From positions 31,765-95,764 of the forward strand of contig JAOTON010002071.1 of NCBI GenBank assembly GCA_034440635.1: a DNA stretch of 64,000 nt, read 5' to 3'. Shown here piece by piece: positions 13,120 to 23,961 of this stretch. The notes beneath the pieces were generated by a model. It did no database searches, was not told the origin of the DNA, and saw nothing but the letters and a program-made list of their open reading frames with translations. The stretch comes from Lepas anatifera (Eukaryota; Arthropoda; Thecostraca; Lepadidae). The position numbers were made by a program, and so were the translations under genes. Position 1 is the stretch's first letter, and each line of letters starts with the position of its first letter.

Positions 13120-14106
13120 CACGCGCCCCGCTGGGGAGGGCGAAATTCGCCCCTCCCTCCTGGTTTTCCCCAGATAGCTCAAAAACGAAGAGACGCAGAA
13201 CAACAAAACTTACAGTACCTTATTCTTGATCAATTTTACACATCTGACCAAATTTTTGAGTTAAGGTCATGTCAGGTCAAGGAGCTATTCAAGGTCAAGT
13301 GACTCAACCTTAAAACCTAAAATCACGAGTTTGAAGCGGCGCCCAGGGAACATCAGCGAACCGATCAATTTGAAACTTCCACAATATGATAAGGTCATTA
13401 GTGTCTACAAGTCTGCTATCTCGGAATTCGTATATTGATGACCTAAGGTGGGGTCAATTTTTTGGTCACCCCATTTATGTCTATGGTGAAAAATAGAATG
13501 GGCTCGTTTTCAATAAATACTGCATAGATAAAGCTGAAAATCCTCAAACCGTCTATTTTTACCACGATCTTGACTATAAAGTTGCGTTTTTGAGCATCTG
13601 ACCTCTCAAAGTTCATGTCAGGTCACGGGAGCATAGAGTGATTGTTTTGCCAATGACTTCTCAATGAATTTGATAAAGCTCCCATTTTGCTTGCATTGTG
13701 CTTATATTGTCACGGGGAGTTGATTGGTATGTAACATGACTATACCAGGTCGATCTGTGACCCTGACCTAGCTCGAGGTCAGGTCATATTCACTATTTGA
13801 CCTAGCAAGGTCATGTTATACCTCATTCGATTTGCCGCGATAAGAGGAATCCAATGATGCATAAAGATTTGCTATAGCTTTCCTGAGGGCATATCTAGAG
13901 AGAGAAACGTACACTGCTCTGTTGTAAGCCTATGGAACCTTCTTTGACCTATACTGACCTCAATATTGACCTGACATAAAGATTATTTTCTAAAATCTCT
14001 TTGTCTTATCAAGAGCTTTCGAACGCCCCCCGTAATTTTCCTTTAGCTTTCGTGGAGAATGAGATACTGAGGGGGGGCGGAAAACGCCCCCCATGGGGGG
14101 CGCGTC
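13120..14106 (+). mobile_element. family D AGGTCA-rich element with palindromic subtermini
   Basis: The left terminus is CACGCGCCCCGCTGGGG after TTAG, followed by the near-palindrome GGGCGAA-A-TTCGCCC. The right terminus has GGGGGGCG-GAAAA-CGCCCCCC and then GGGGGGCGCGT. About 987 bp. The core includes AGGTCATGTCAGGTCA, GGTCGATCTGTGACC and AAGGTCA repeats and aligns with family B phrases such as ACCTCAATATTGACCTGA near the right end. No coding potential. Confidence 0.65.
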
Positions 14107-15125
14107 ATGCCAGGGACCCCAGCAGAGCGCGTGTTAGGGGTCATGAAGTCCTTATTCAGTATTTCCAACCAGGATTTGAAGCCCGAGCAGCGGCGTGGAA
14201 GCCGAACTCGCTATCACCCCACCACTGCATCCCCATAGGCCGCAAACAACACACTGTCACTTGCAGGTGCCATCTTTAATAATTCATGAATGGCTAGAAG
14301 GCTGATTTGGCCCCTTGGAGCCGCAGTGTAAAATAGTTCCGGTTGTGTGGGAGTGAACACGACCAAAGTAGTGGTAAAATTCTATGTTTTTTTCTGGATT
14401 GCCGCGTGTTTTCCTGTCTGAAATGCCTAATAAAAACACGACTAAATCATTTGCGTTAAATCATTTGCGTGTATGTCACACTTCCTATTTATGTAAATAT
14501 TGTTACTCGAAACAATTACGAATTAATAGTTCGCAAATAATTCATCACAGGTTCCCTTGATCCGCCCTCCCATCGCCCATTACGACCATTGATCCAAGGT
14601 GAACCCAACTAGGTGAAAACCGAATATACTCCCTCCAGATGATGATTCGGCAGGTGAATTCGAAATCGGGATAATAAGATAGCTTTCGTCAAGATTCAAT
14701 AAGATATTAAAAGTAAAAGTAATATCCATAACATGGAAAATTACATTCATTGGCAGCAAAGAAGATAGCACAGAAGACAGCATTTCAGCCACCAAGACCA
14801 ACCTCAGCTTTGGCAAAGCTGTCACAAGAGCTTGCTCACTTTGAACAGATGAACGTCTTCTCTGCAGCGCTACGTCGTTTGAAGTGCCACTTGAACCCCC
14901 TTATTACCCGCAAAAAGCCTAGCACGTAGTACAAGACGTACACTAGCGCCACCTATCGAAAATAAACCCCTTCCTACAAATCTAACAGGCCGAAAAAGTC
15001 GAGCGTCTCCTCAGCTATGGAGCGCGCATTCAGTTGAAGAAAATATAGCACCCGATATGGTAATACACTGTGATATATCATTCACAGGATACGTGAGAAA
15101 AGACTGCTGGCGCAAAAATATAGGT
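14107..15125. other. anonymous sequence
   Basis: No exon, SINE or transposon end was recognised. Short direct repeat AAATCATTTGCGT occurs twice in tandem at 14443-14471. Confidence 0.35.
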
Positions 15126-15129
15126 TTAA

Positions 15130-16154
15130 CCCTCGCCCCACCGGGGGGGCCATCGATGGCCCCCCTAAGGTTTTTCCGGGATAGCAGAAAAACGACGAGC
15201 CGCAGCACCGCGGTTGAGGGCTCTACCTCTCACTGCATCATTTTCCCATCATCCCTGAAATTTTTTACCCCGGGTCACCCAAGGTCAGGTCACCAGACGA
15301 GGTCAACCAAGGTCACCTCACTTCACCTTTAGAGCTCTGTAAGAGTTACATTTCAAAGTCGATCGATTTGAAACTTCCTACACTTCATGACCCCTCCAGG
15401 GTCTACAAGGTGTATATCCGGGATTTTTCGATTTCGTGCCCTGAGGTCAGGTCACGAGGCGACCTCTCCCATTGGAAAAGCATGGGGAAAAGCTATTTCA
15501 TGATATAAAAGCCACAAAAATGATTGCAAATACTCAGACTGCTCAGAACAACGTTTTTGGACACCCTTTCACGGATCCCAGGGGTCATATTTTCCCTTTG
15601 ACTTTTCCAAGGTCATCCAAGGTCACCAGAGGTCAAAAACAGTATTTTGACAATAACTTTTGACCTAATTAAGCTAAAGCGATGAAACAAACACCATCGT
15701 GTTTGTCTTGTCACTGGCTTTCATTTGATATACGGCAAGGTCACTTTTTGACCTTTCGTGACCTCAGGTCATATTAGGTCACGAGGTGACCTCTGGCGGT
15801 CAAACCACTGGCGGGAGGTCTTTACGTTCCACATAGCGGAAAAAGTACTGGCAATTTGCTATCAAATGTACTTTACCAGGCCTCAATAGCTCTAATGACA
15901 TAAGAGTTATGCCCAGTTTGCTTAATCATTGCATATTTGAGTGAAAATAGCCGATCTTGACCTAATTTGACCTCTGGAGGTCAAACCATTGACCTGAGCA
16001 CTAAAACATGCGAAGTAATTTCTTACTGAATTCACGCGAGCTTTCTATTGCACTTTGCAGATTTGCGCTAACGCCCATATTTTCGGAGTTAGAGGGGGGC
16101 CATCGATGGCCCCGGTGGGGCGAAGGTGGCGCCGGACCCCCGGTGGGGCGCGGG
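15130..16154 (+). mobile_element. family A TTAA element, type copy A1
   Basis: Flanked by TTAA (15126-15129 and 16155-16158). The left end is CCCTCGCCCCACCGGGG and the right end CCCCGGTGGGGCGCGGG, inverted to each other. Both ends carry the palindrome around GGCCATCGATGGCC (15144-15165 and 16096-16113). A GTTTTTC...GAAAAAC stem follows near 15171. The 1,025-bp interior has about 20 exact AGGTCA/TGACCT hexamers by eye count against roughly 0.5 expected. No transposase is present. TTAA plus CCC...GGG is the piggyBac-type signature (known); the enzyme is inferred. Confidence 0.9.
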
Positions 16155-16158
16155 TTAA

Positions 16159-17303
16159 AGAAAGCGATCCCAACACCAGCTAGAGTCAACAACGGGGCGA
16201 GGGAGGTGATAGGGTTATCTACTCAAGCATGCGGACGACCAGTAATGGACCGTTCAGAAAATACGTAGCACAAAGGAGGTGGGAGAGTCGGTTACTGCGT
16301 TACAAACAGTACGCATGTGGGTCAAAAAGCGTTACATGGGAAGGGCAGGTGGGAACCAAGTCATGTATGGACTGCTCCTAAGAGCGTCACTAATTGGGAA
16401 AGATTATGAGCTTGCAACTGTTTTTAGACTGAGAACTTAAATATTGTTATTTCACGTTTCTCTACTTTTTATACATAGAGTCTGGCACATCATTGAGCGT
16501 GTTTTTTCGTTTCATCTTTGAGTAGTTTTATCTTGTTTCACATTGCCGGTATCGATGTATGAATGTATGTAAGCCGGTCATTTGCATACAATTCAACTTT
16601 CAACGGCTGGAACACGGCCCCAATTTATGTTGCGTTGATCTACCGTACATTTCGAGAACCTACTATCTCGAGTGCACTGACCTCAAAGCCCTCTTTATGG
16701 CTCGAGTTGATTTCGGTTGACCAAGTCGGGAAAAATGAGACTCCTGCAGACGATTTTCGACGTCTCGAGCTCAAAGCCTTCAGGCGCTATAGTTGAGCGG
16801 AATTTATCGTTTCGTTGAAACTAAGCCCAAGCTCGGTTATTCGTCTTTCCAGAGAGACCCGACTGCTTCTGAACATTCCATTCCGATATCTTGGCCTTTA
16901 AATCTCAGGCCCTGCCAGAAGGTAATCCAGTTAGAATGTAAGTACTGTGGAAAATCTTGAAGAGTTATTAATAAACCGGATTTATTGACCTGAACCTATA
17001 TACCTTACCAGTCTCGCACTCACAAGAAAATGTACTGCCAGACAGGAGTCGACGTGATCTATATTGATGGTACCTCGTTCTCATGATCATGAGGTTGTAT
17101 GCTGAATTCACCTGTTCGCAATCCATGTTTCCTAACGACTGATAGTGTGATAACGGTGATACCACATAAGGAATTCAGCTGGACCGTCGCTACGTCCCAT
17201 AGTAATTGTTGTTAGGCTGAAGTTTAAGAAATCTATGTGATAAGAAATGCAAACCCCATGATAGATAAAACACTGCCTCGTCACCAGGAACTCCCCTAAC
17301 CTC
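16159..17303. other. anonymous spacer between inverted A1 and A2
   Basis: No recognisable gene or repeat. It lies between two inverted copies of the same 1-kb element, so it would form the loop of a large stem if the arms paired. Confidence 0.4.
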
Positions 17304-17865
17304 GTAACTCGCGCCCCGCCGGGGTCCGGCGCCACCTTCGCCCCACGGGGGGCCATCGATGGCCCCCTCTAACTCCGAAAATATGGGGGCTAACGCAAAT
17401 CTGCAAGGTGCATAAGAAAGCTCACGTGAATTCAGTAAGAAAATACTTCACATGTTTAATCGCTCAGGTCAATGGTTTGACCTCCAGAGGTCAAGTTAGG
17501 TCACGATAGGCTATTTTCACTCAAATATGCAATGCTTAAGAAAACTGGGCATAACTCTTATGACATTAGAGCTATTGAAATCTGGTAAGCTACATTGTAG
17601 AGGAAAATTTCACACCTTTCTCCGCGATGTGAAACGTAATGACGTCCCGCCAGTGGTTTGACCTCCAGAGGTCACCTCGTGACCTCATATGACCTGAGGT
17701 CATCAAAGGTCAGAAAGTGACCTTACCATATATCAAATGAAAGCTAGTGATGAGACATACACGATGGTGTTTAATTCAATGGTCTAGCTTAATTAGGCCA
17801 AAAGTTATTTCCAAAAGTTATGTCCAAAAATTATTCAAAAATTTCGCGCTCGTGTCCCCTACTGC

Positions 17866-19956
17866 GTGCACTCGGACGCATCGGTTCAGCGAGGACGGCT
17901 GACTTATAATGCCACCCTGCTACTTGCAGGGGACATTGAGCTGAACCCCGGGCCTCCGACGACCCCGGCCTCGTTACCATGCTCTGGACATGCACGGCAG
18001 CCCCTCACCGTCGTCTGCCAAAATGTCCGCAGTCTGCGGAACAAACTTCATGTTCTGAGAGCCTTTTCTCCAGATCTCTGTCGCCACCATGTTGTTGCCC
18101 TGACAGAAACGTGGCTGAATCAGGATGTAGCAGACACCGAGCTCCAAATTGGCTGGGACACCCACGTCTGGTATAGAAGGGATCGTCCAACATATGGTGG
18201 CGGCGTTGTCTGCGCCATCGCATCGCACCTTCAGCCAGCACGCCGTCAAGATCTGGAGCCGGCGGACACTGAAGTATTAGTGGTGCAGATCGGCGATCAC
18301 AGCACTATCTTTGTCGCGGTTTGTTATCGGGCACCAGACAGAGACAGCGACATTGAAGCGTTGTGTGAGTGTTTTGGTAAGCTCAGTGCGACAGGTAGCC
18401 CGACCATTGTAGTTGGTGATTTCAATTTACCGGGAATTGTATGGCCGCGCCAGGGTGGTCCTGTTTTAGACGTTAGATCACGCCGAGCTCTTTTATTTTT
18501 AGATTATCTTGACAGTGCTGGTTTTACACAGTCTGTTCATGCCCCCACTAGGAGTGACGCCTGTCTAGATCTAGTCTTGTCCCATGGTGGTCATACTGAA
18601 ACTGTTGTATATGATGGCACTTTTGACTCTGATCATCATCAAACCATTTCTCAGTTCCGAGCGTTCTCCGTGAAAGTGCCGAAAGTCACCAGAACGACGG
18701 GTTTTGATTACCGCAGAGAGGATTTCGATGGCCTGCGTGCCTCTCTGCGTTGTTTGCCCTGGGTTATGCTTCGTGACTTGGGTGTGAACGAAGCTGTTGC
18801 GGTCTTTTACGATCTTGTGAACGCTGCCATAGCCGATTTTGTCCCAACGGTTTCACGTTCCAAACGATTTCCTCCCTGGTTTGACCGGGACGTGCAGCGT
18901 GCTCTTAGGGACAAAGACCATCCACACCGTGTAAAAAAGCGCGACCCTTCTCCAGAAAGCGATCTTGTATTTAGTAGAGCAAGAAACAATTTTAAAGCTT
19001 TATCTAACGCGAAATATCGTAATTACTTACTGGGCATCGTTGGTGACTTCCGTGAGAACCCAAAACGTTTCTGGTCCTTTATAAACTCATTGAAATCGTC
19101 TCATCAACGTCCACGCGTTCTTGTCGCAAACAGTCAACAATTTTCAGATCCCACCAAATGCGCAAATATTTTCAACGAAACCTTCGCCTCCAAATTTTCG
19201 GATCCCAACGTTGACACGCTGCCAAACGCCCCGGACTTTCACTGTTCCATTCTTCAAGAGTTTACAGTTCCCCCTGGCAAAGTTCAGGCCCTACTATCTA
19301 GCATTGGAAAGCACAAAGCGTGCGGGCCCGACAATCTGAGCGCCAGAATTTTGTGTGAGTGTGCTGCCGAATTGGCAGTGCCTCTCGAAATCATTTGCAA
19401 ATTGTCAGTCTCTCAAGGTGTTTTCCCACATATTTGGAAGGATGCAAATGTCATTCCCATTCACAAAAAAGGAGACAAAAAGAACCCAGGCAACTACCGC
19501 GGTATTTCGCTTCTTCCTCTTTGTTCGAAAATTTTAGAAAAGGTAGTCTGTGATTCTCTTTTGGCCCATTGTCTACCATCTATTCCCAGCAGTCAACATG
19601 GATTTCTCCCAAATCGTTCATGCGTCTCAAATCTTGCCAACTTTCTAAAACACAGCTGGGATTTGATCCAGGAGGGCGTGCAGACTGACTCTGTCTACAC
19701 TGATTATTCTTCGGCTTTTACGAGTGTAAACCACACGCTTCTTCTTCACAAATTAAAATCTTTCAAAATTACTGGTCGCGCGCACTCCTGGATTGAATCC
19801 TACCTGACTGGTCGTCGCCAACGAGTTATACTAGAGGGGCAATCTTCCGAATGGTGCGCTGTAAGGTCCGGGGTGCCTGAGGGCAGCGTGTGTGGCCCGC
19901 TCTTGTTTATCTGCTACATAGCAGACATCCCCTCATCATTCGAACCAACTGTATAA
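17866..19956 (+). pseudogene. LINE ORF2, N-terminal part: 2A peptide, endonuclease, RT motifs 0-B
   Basis: 696 codons, counted from a GTG because no ATG is in frame, so the true start is probably lost. Residues 22-30 are GDIELNPGP, a 2A-like ribosome-skipping motif. The endonuclease spans about residues 48-270 with QNVRSL, TETWL, YRAP, VGDFNLPG, LDLVLSH and a final SDHH, all intact. The RT follows, with HKACGPDNL, IPIHKKGDKKNPGNYRGISLL, motif A VYTDYSSAF and motif B SGVPEGSVCGPLLF. A TAA at 19954 results from a frameshift near 19945, just before the catalytic FxDD box. Confidence 0.9.
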
Positions 19957-20227
19957 GCTTCGCCAACGATCTTAAGTTGTACCACCGAATTTCGACAAAA
20001 ACAGACAGTAATGCCCTTCAGGCTGACATCAACAATTTAGTAGAATGGTCTAAAATTTGGCGTTTAAAATTGAATCCAGATAAATGTAGCGTTATATCAT
20101 TTTCTCTCCGAAAATCTCCGATCCTTACCACCTATGTACTGGGTGGTACGCCGCTGGAGCGCCGTACAGAGACTAGGGATCTCGGCGTTATACTCGACAG
20201 TAAGCTAACTTTCGCTCCCACATAGAC
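19945..20227 (+). pseudogene. LINE RT continuation, frame 2, catalytic Asp lost
   Basis: The RT continues in the next frame as CISFANDLKLYHRI. The canonical (F/Y)ADD box is FAND, a single G-to-A change (AAC for GAC), which removes one of the two metal-binding aspartates. It then reads through WSKIWRLKLNPDKCSVISF and RDLGVILDSKLTF, typical of this family after the box, until a second frameshift at about 20222. Confidence 0.88.
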
Positions 20228-20832
20228 CACACCGTGGCCAAGGCCAATAGAATGCTTGGCCTCCTCATACGAAGTTTTCAGACCTCGCGCCAGTGCTGCC
20301 GAGTCAGACTCAAGCACACTTCTATTCTTTGTGCTTATTATGCCCATGTAAGATCCATCCTGGAGTATGGTTGCGTTGTATGGGCAGGGTCTGCTGCATC
20401 CCACCTGAAGCGTCTAGAAAGAGTGCAGCATAAACTTCTCATCTGGTTGGCCTCATTTTCGGACCGTTCGTCAGCCAGGCTTGACTATCCATCTCTTTTG
20501 ACTCATTACAAAGTGCGTAGTATTAAGGCTCGTTTTGCTCAGCATGACCTCTTGTTTTTGTTTAATCTTCATCACGGAAAGTTGGATTGTTCCGATCTGG
20601 TTTCCGAGTTCGGTTTGTCTGTGCCGCGTCGAACGTCGCATTCTCCCTCTTTGTGGGCAGTTCGGTTTGCGCGTGTTGGTACTGTGCAGCGCAGCCTCTT
20701 CATCCGCGTGGCCGTCACATGTAAGAGTTTCTTCAACGCATTTCGTATTGTTGATTTCTTCGCAGACTCGGGCTACACATTTAAAACTAATGCTATCAAA
20801 TTCACGACAACCTTAGGAACTTTCTCAGGATA
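20222..20832 (+). pseudogene. LINE ORF2 C-terminal domain, frame 3
   Basis: After the second frameshift the protein continues as HIDHTVAKANRMLGLLIRSF, then RSILEYGCVVWAGSAASHLKRLERVQ and on to a TAG at 20830. This is the thumb and C-terminal region common to CR1/jockey-group LINEs (LEY...VW and LE.VQ motifs). No RNase H domain is present, unlike the other LINE in the window. Confidence 0.85.
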
Positions 20833-21691
20833 GGCATTTGTGCAAATGTTGAGCATTATGGATGTTCGTGGAATGCTTCCATTGCTGAATGTATTTATTA
20901 TCTGACTTTACTGTTTTAAATCACATGACTGCATCAGTAATTGGGCAATGCCTGTTGATGTTTTTTACCAATACAGAAGACAGAAAATACTGTTTTTGAC
21001 CCCTGGTGACCTTGGATGACCTTGGAGAGATCAAATCGAAAATATGACCCTGGGATCCGTAAAAGGGTGTCCAAGAACGCTTTTCTGAGCAAGCAGAGCA
21101 TTTGTAATCGTTTTTGTGGCTTTTAGATCATAAGACAGCTTTATCCCATGCTTTTGCAATGGGAGAGGTCACCCTCGTGACCGGACCTCAGGTCACGAAA
21201 TAAATCCCGGATCCTGGCGCGGCCATGAACTGTAGGAAGTTTCAAATCGATCAACTGAGAAACGTAGCTCTTATAGAGCTCAAAAGTTGAAGTGAGATGA
21301 CCTTGGTTGACCTCGTCTGGTGACCTGACTTTGGGCGACCTGGGGTAAAAAAATCAGGGATGGTGTGAAAATAATGGGGTGAGAGATAGAGCCCTTAACC
21401 GCGGTCCTGCGTTTCGTCGTTTTTCTGCTATCCCGAAAAAACCTTAGGGGCATCGATGGCCCCCGGTGGGGCGAGGGTTAACTGATGGGTCCATCGGCCC
21501 GCACAATCGCAATTGCTGAAAACAGTGTTTTTGAATGTCACTCACAAACTGTGTGTGTGTGCGTGATAATGTGATGTTCTGGGTTCGTGATTGGCATGAT
21601 GTGGTGTAAGATCGTTAGGACGCCTGTAAGACGGTGTAAGCTGTACGATGTCTTATTTTGCATGAATGAATAGACCGTCAAATTGATTTAA

Positions 21692-22610
21692 CACCCGCAC
21701 TGGAGGGGGTCTGGCACTAACGCGCACTGGAAGGGGGCCTGGTAGGCCCCCTAATAAATTCTCAGAAACTAACAGACATAGAGAAACGAAATTTGAGAGG
21801 TGGGTGGGGGTTATGGTGATCTACATCATGACGAATTTTCATTGACCTAGGTCAATATCTTCAAGGTCAAACGAAGTCATAAAGGTCAAAACTTGGCCAT
21901 GCTGGGGACCGACCGGTAAATGCCGTGATTATGCGGGAAAATGGCGGGAATAAGCTAAAGACGGACCAGGGTCATATGGAGAAGGTCTCAAAGAGATTTC
22001 CCATCAATTTTGGGGTCAAGGTCATTCAAGGTCATTGACCTGTAAGGTCACAATATAGTATACTACTTATAATGTACACTTTGACTAACACTATAGCCAC
22101 TGTTTGGCGGGAAATGAGGATTGACGTTTGCGAATGACCTTTGACCTTGCCCTTTGACCTTGACCTTGGTATTGGGGTACCTTATCGATGACGTCATAGC
22201 ATAATGTACGTCGGACCGGGTAACGTCATTTGACCGGAAGCACTGTGGTCAATGACCTTGAAAGTGCAGATATGACCTTGACCTGTGACCTTTGACCTTG
22301 ACCTTGACCTTCATGTAAGGGGACCTTGACATATAATCCCGGTTATATGGTGTTATGACTTTACCACTCGGTCTCCAATGCAAGCTAACTGGTCCGAACG
22401 CGCGATTACGGCGATCTCGAAATACAGGTCTGACTTTAAAAGCCTATAAGTCAAAAAATTATCGGCCGATTTTCAAAAAATTTTCACCAACCGACGGGCC
22501 ATTAAATTCTGTTTAATGTGACAAAGTATCAGGTTTGGGCTACGAGCGGTTTTTCGGCCACCTCGGAAAAACAGGTGGGGGGCCCTCCGAGGCCCCCTCC
22601 AGTGCGCGTG
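21692..22610. mobile_element. family C TTAA element, copy C1
   Basis: Flanked by TTAA (21688-21691 and 22611-22614). Ends CACCCGCACTGGAGGGGG and CCCCCTCCAGTGCGCGTG are inverted repeats. Near the left end AGGGGGCCT-GGT-AGGCCCCCT forms a perfect 9-bp stem (21732-21752); near the right GGGGGCC...GGCCCCC does the same. The core has runs of TGACCTTGACCT-type repeats (22130-22330). 919 bp, no coding sequence. The CAC...GTG terminus differs from the usual CCC...GGG of piggyBac elements. Confidence 0.85.
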
Positions 22611-22614
22611 TTAA

Positions 22615-23637
22615 ACCTCGCCTTGGTGGCGGTGTTTGAAAACTCTCCTCGGGTTTTTCCGGCGGCACGGAAAAACGGCATCACAAGAAAAAATATTTTC
22701 CGGCGGCACAAAAAAGCATAACGTGTGCTATACTCGGCACACCTTATGGTTGATCAATTCTATGTACAACTTTTCACACAATTTTAAGGTTGCGTCATCT
22801 CAGGTCAGGTCACCAGTGCAGGTCAAGTTACACCACCTCCAAAAATATTTAAATTGATTTAAGTAAGAAATGGATGAATTCATGGCGTTGAAACTTTTGC
22901 CACATAATAGTCCTTCCAAGTGCTACAAAATATATTCCGGGATTTTTCACATAGATGACCTAAGGTCAAGTACGGATCATGACCTCTCCATTGGAAATAC
23001 ATGGGAAAAACAAATTTGGCTGTATTTGTGTCGATACAGCTGAAATGCCATCATTTTCTCCAAATCGCGGTATCCTGGGTCTCTCTCCAAGTCCATGTTG
23101 CAATTTTTGACCTGTGACCTCTAAGAGGTAATCTGGGGCTACCTAAGCAGTTTTCAGACTTGGTCAATAACTTTGCATGAAATGATGATACAACTTTTAT
23201 TTTGATACCATTGCGTCTTGATTGCTATTGCGAGTCGATGTATATGCATATTGACTATGCTAGGTTAAAAAGTGACCTTGACCTGACCTGAGGTCATGTC
23301 ATTTTTGTGTTTTGACCTAGTATGGTCTTATTATACATCATTCGATTTGCCTTGTAGAGAGGAAGCGCATGGTGCCTAACAAACCATTCTAACTCAAATC
23401 TGTCAGATGCTAGAGCCCAAAAACTCTACTCAAAATGCCACTTTCTTTGACCTGCCATGACCTCAATATTGTTCTGAGCTGAAAGGTGACTGATATAGTT
23501 TCGTCATGGATTTGTATGAGCTATCCACCAGTGATTATGTTTTTCGCTATTCAGTAAAGGGGCCGAGTTCGAGGGGGATGTTCAAACACCCCCTCCCCCC
23601 AGGGCGAAGGTGGCTCGGAGGCCCACCGGGGCGCGGG
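22615..23637 (+). mobile_element. family B element, copy B1, abutting C1
   Basis: Starts directly after the TTAA that ends C1 (22611-22614) and finishes before TTAA at 23638-23641. The left end is ACCTCGCCTTGGTGGCGG and the right end CACCGGGGCGCGGG. A GTTTTTCCG-GCGGCA-CGGAAAAAC stem lies near 22650. The core has many AGGTCA/TGACCT hexamers and the phrase GACCTCTCCATTGGAAATAC shared with families A and D. 1,023 bp, non-coding. Confidence 0.85.
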
Positions 23638-23961
23638 TTAAGATAAATGTTGTTTCCATTTATGAGTTTTAACTCAAGCCACCAATTCATTTATTTTCTT
23701 CACCAAAACTTGTCGCTGTACTTACTACTGCCTGGTTGGCATGTAGACTGGAGAAACTTCTCTCACTCCCCGAGGGATTATTGCTGCCCCTGGCAACTAG
23801 GGTGGCGAACCAGTAAATATATCGATAGACGAGGGTCTGTACATTATTTATTCAGTCCACGTCATGAACAGGGCCTTTGGCTGAAATAGGAATACTATTT
23901 ATACACGGTTATGCATGATGGATGATTTAGTTGATCCACCTTAGGCACGTACTCATAAGTA

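Larger units (their letters stand above)
17841..20975 (+). mobile_element. 2A-bearing APE-type non-LTR retrotransposon, inactive
   Basis: Inserted in A2. It encodes in order a 2A-like peptide, an apurinic/apyrimidinic-type endonuclease, a reverse transcriptase and a C-terminal domain, as in the CR1/L2/Rex1-related LINE groups. The 5' end appears truncated: the frame is open upstream of the peptide with no ATG. The reading frame is broken twice and one catalytic Asp is lost. The 3' UTR after 20832 has no poly-A and no clear microsatellite tail. Boundaries are good to about 10 bp and are set by the A2 comparison. Confidence 0.9.
17308..21477 (-). mobile_element. family A element A2, split by a LINE
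   Basis: The reverse complement of A1: it begins after GTAA (17304-17307, one base from TTAA) with CTCGCGCCCCGCCGGGG and ends at 21477 before TTAA (21478-21481). The copy reads continuously from 17308 to about 17838, stops inside the AAAAGTTATTGTCAAAATACTG region, and resumes at about 20980 with AAAATACTGTTTTTGACC. The intervening 3.1 kb is a LINE. At the break the 13-bp unit TCCAAAAGTTATG is repeated about three times (17797-17838), not seen in A1. Confidence 0.88.

Noticed and set aside
15126..16158. Ecdysone or retinoid response enhancer as the main annotation
   Set aside because: The hexamers are in a mobile repeat and in irregular spacings; regulatory function is a hypothesis, not something the sequence shows.
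17866..20832. Active retrotransposon
   Set aside because: Two frameshifts, loss of a catalytic Asp and an apparently truncated 5' end.
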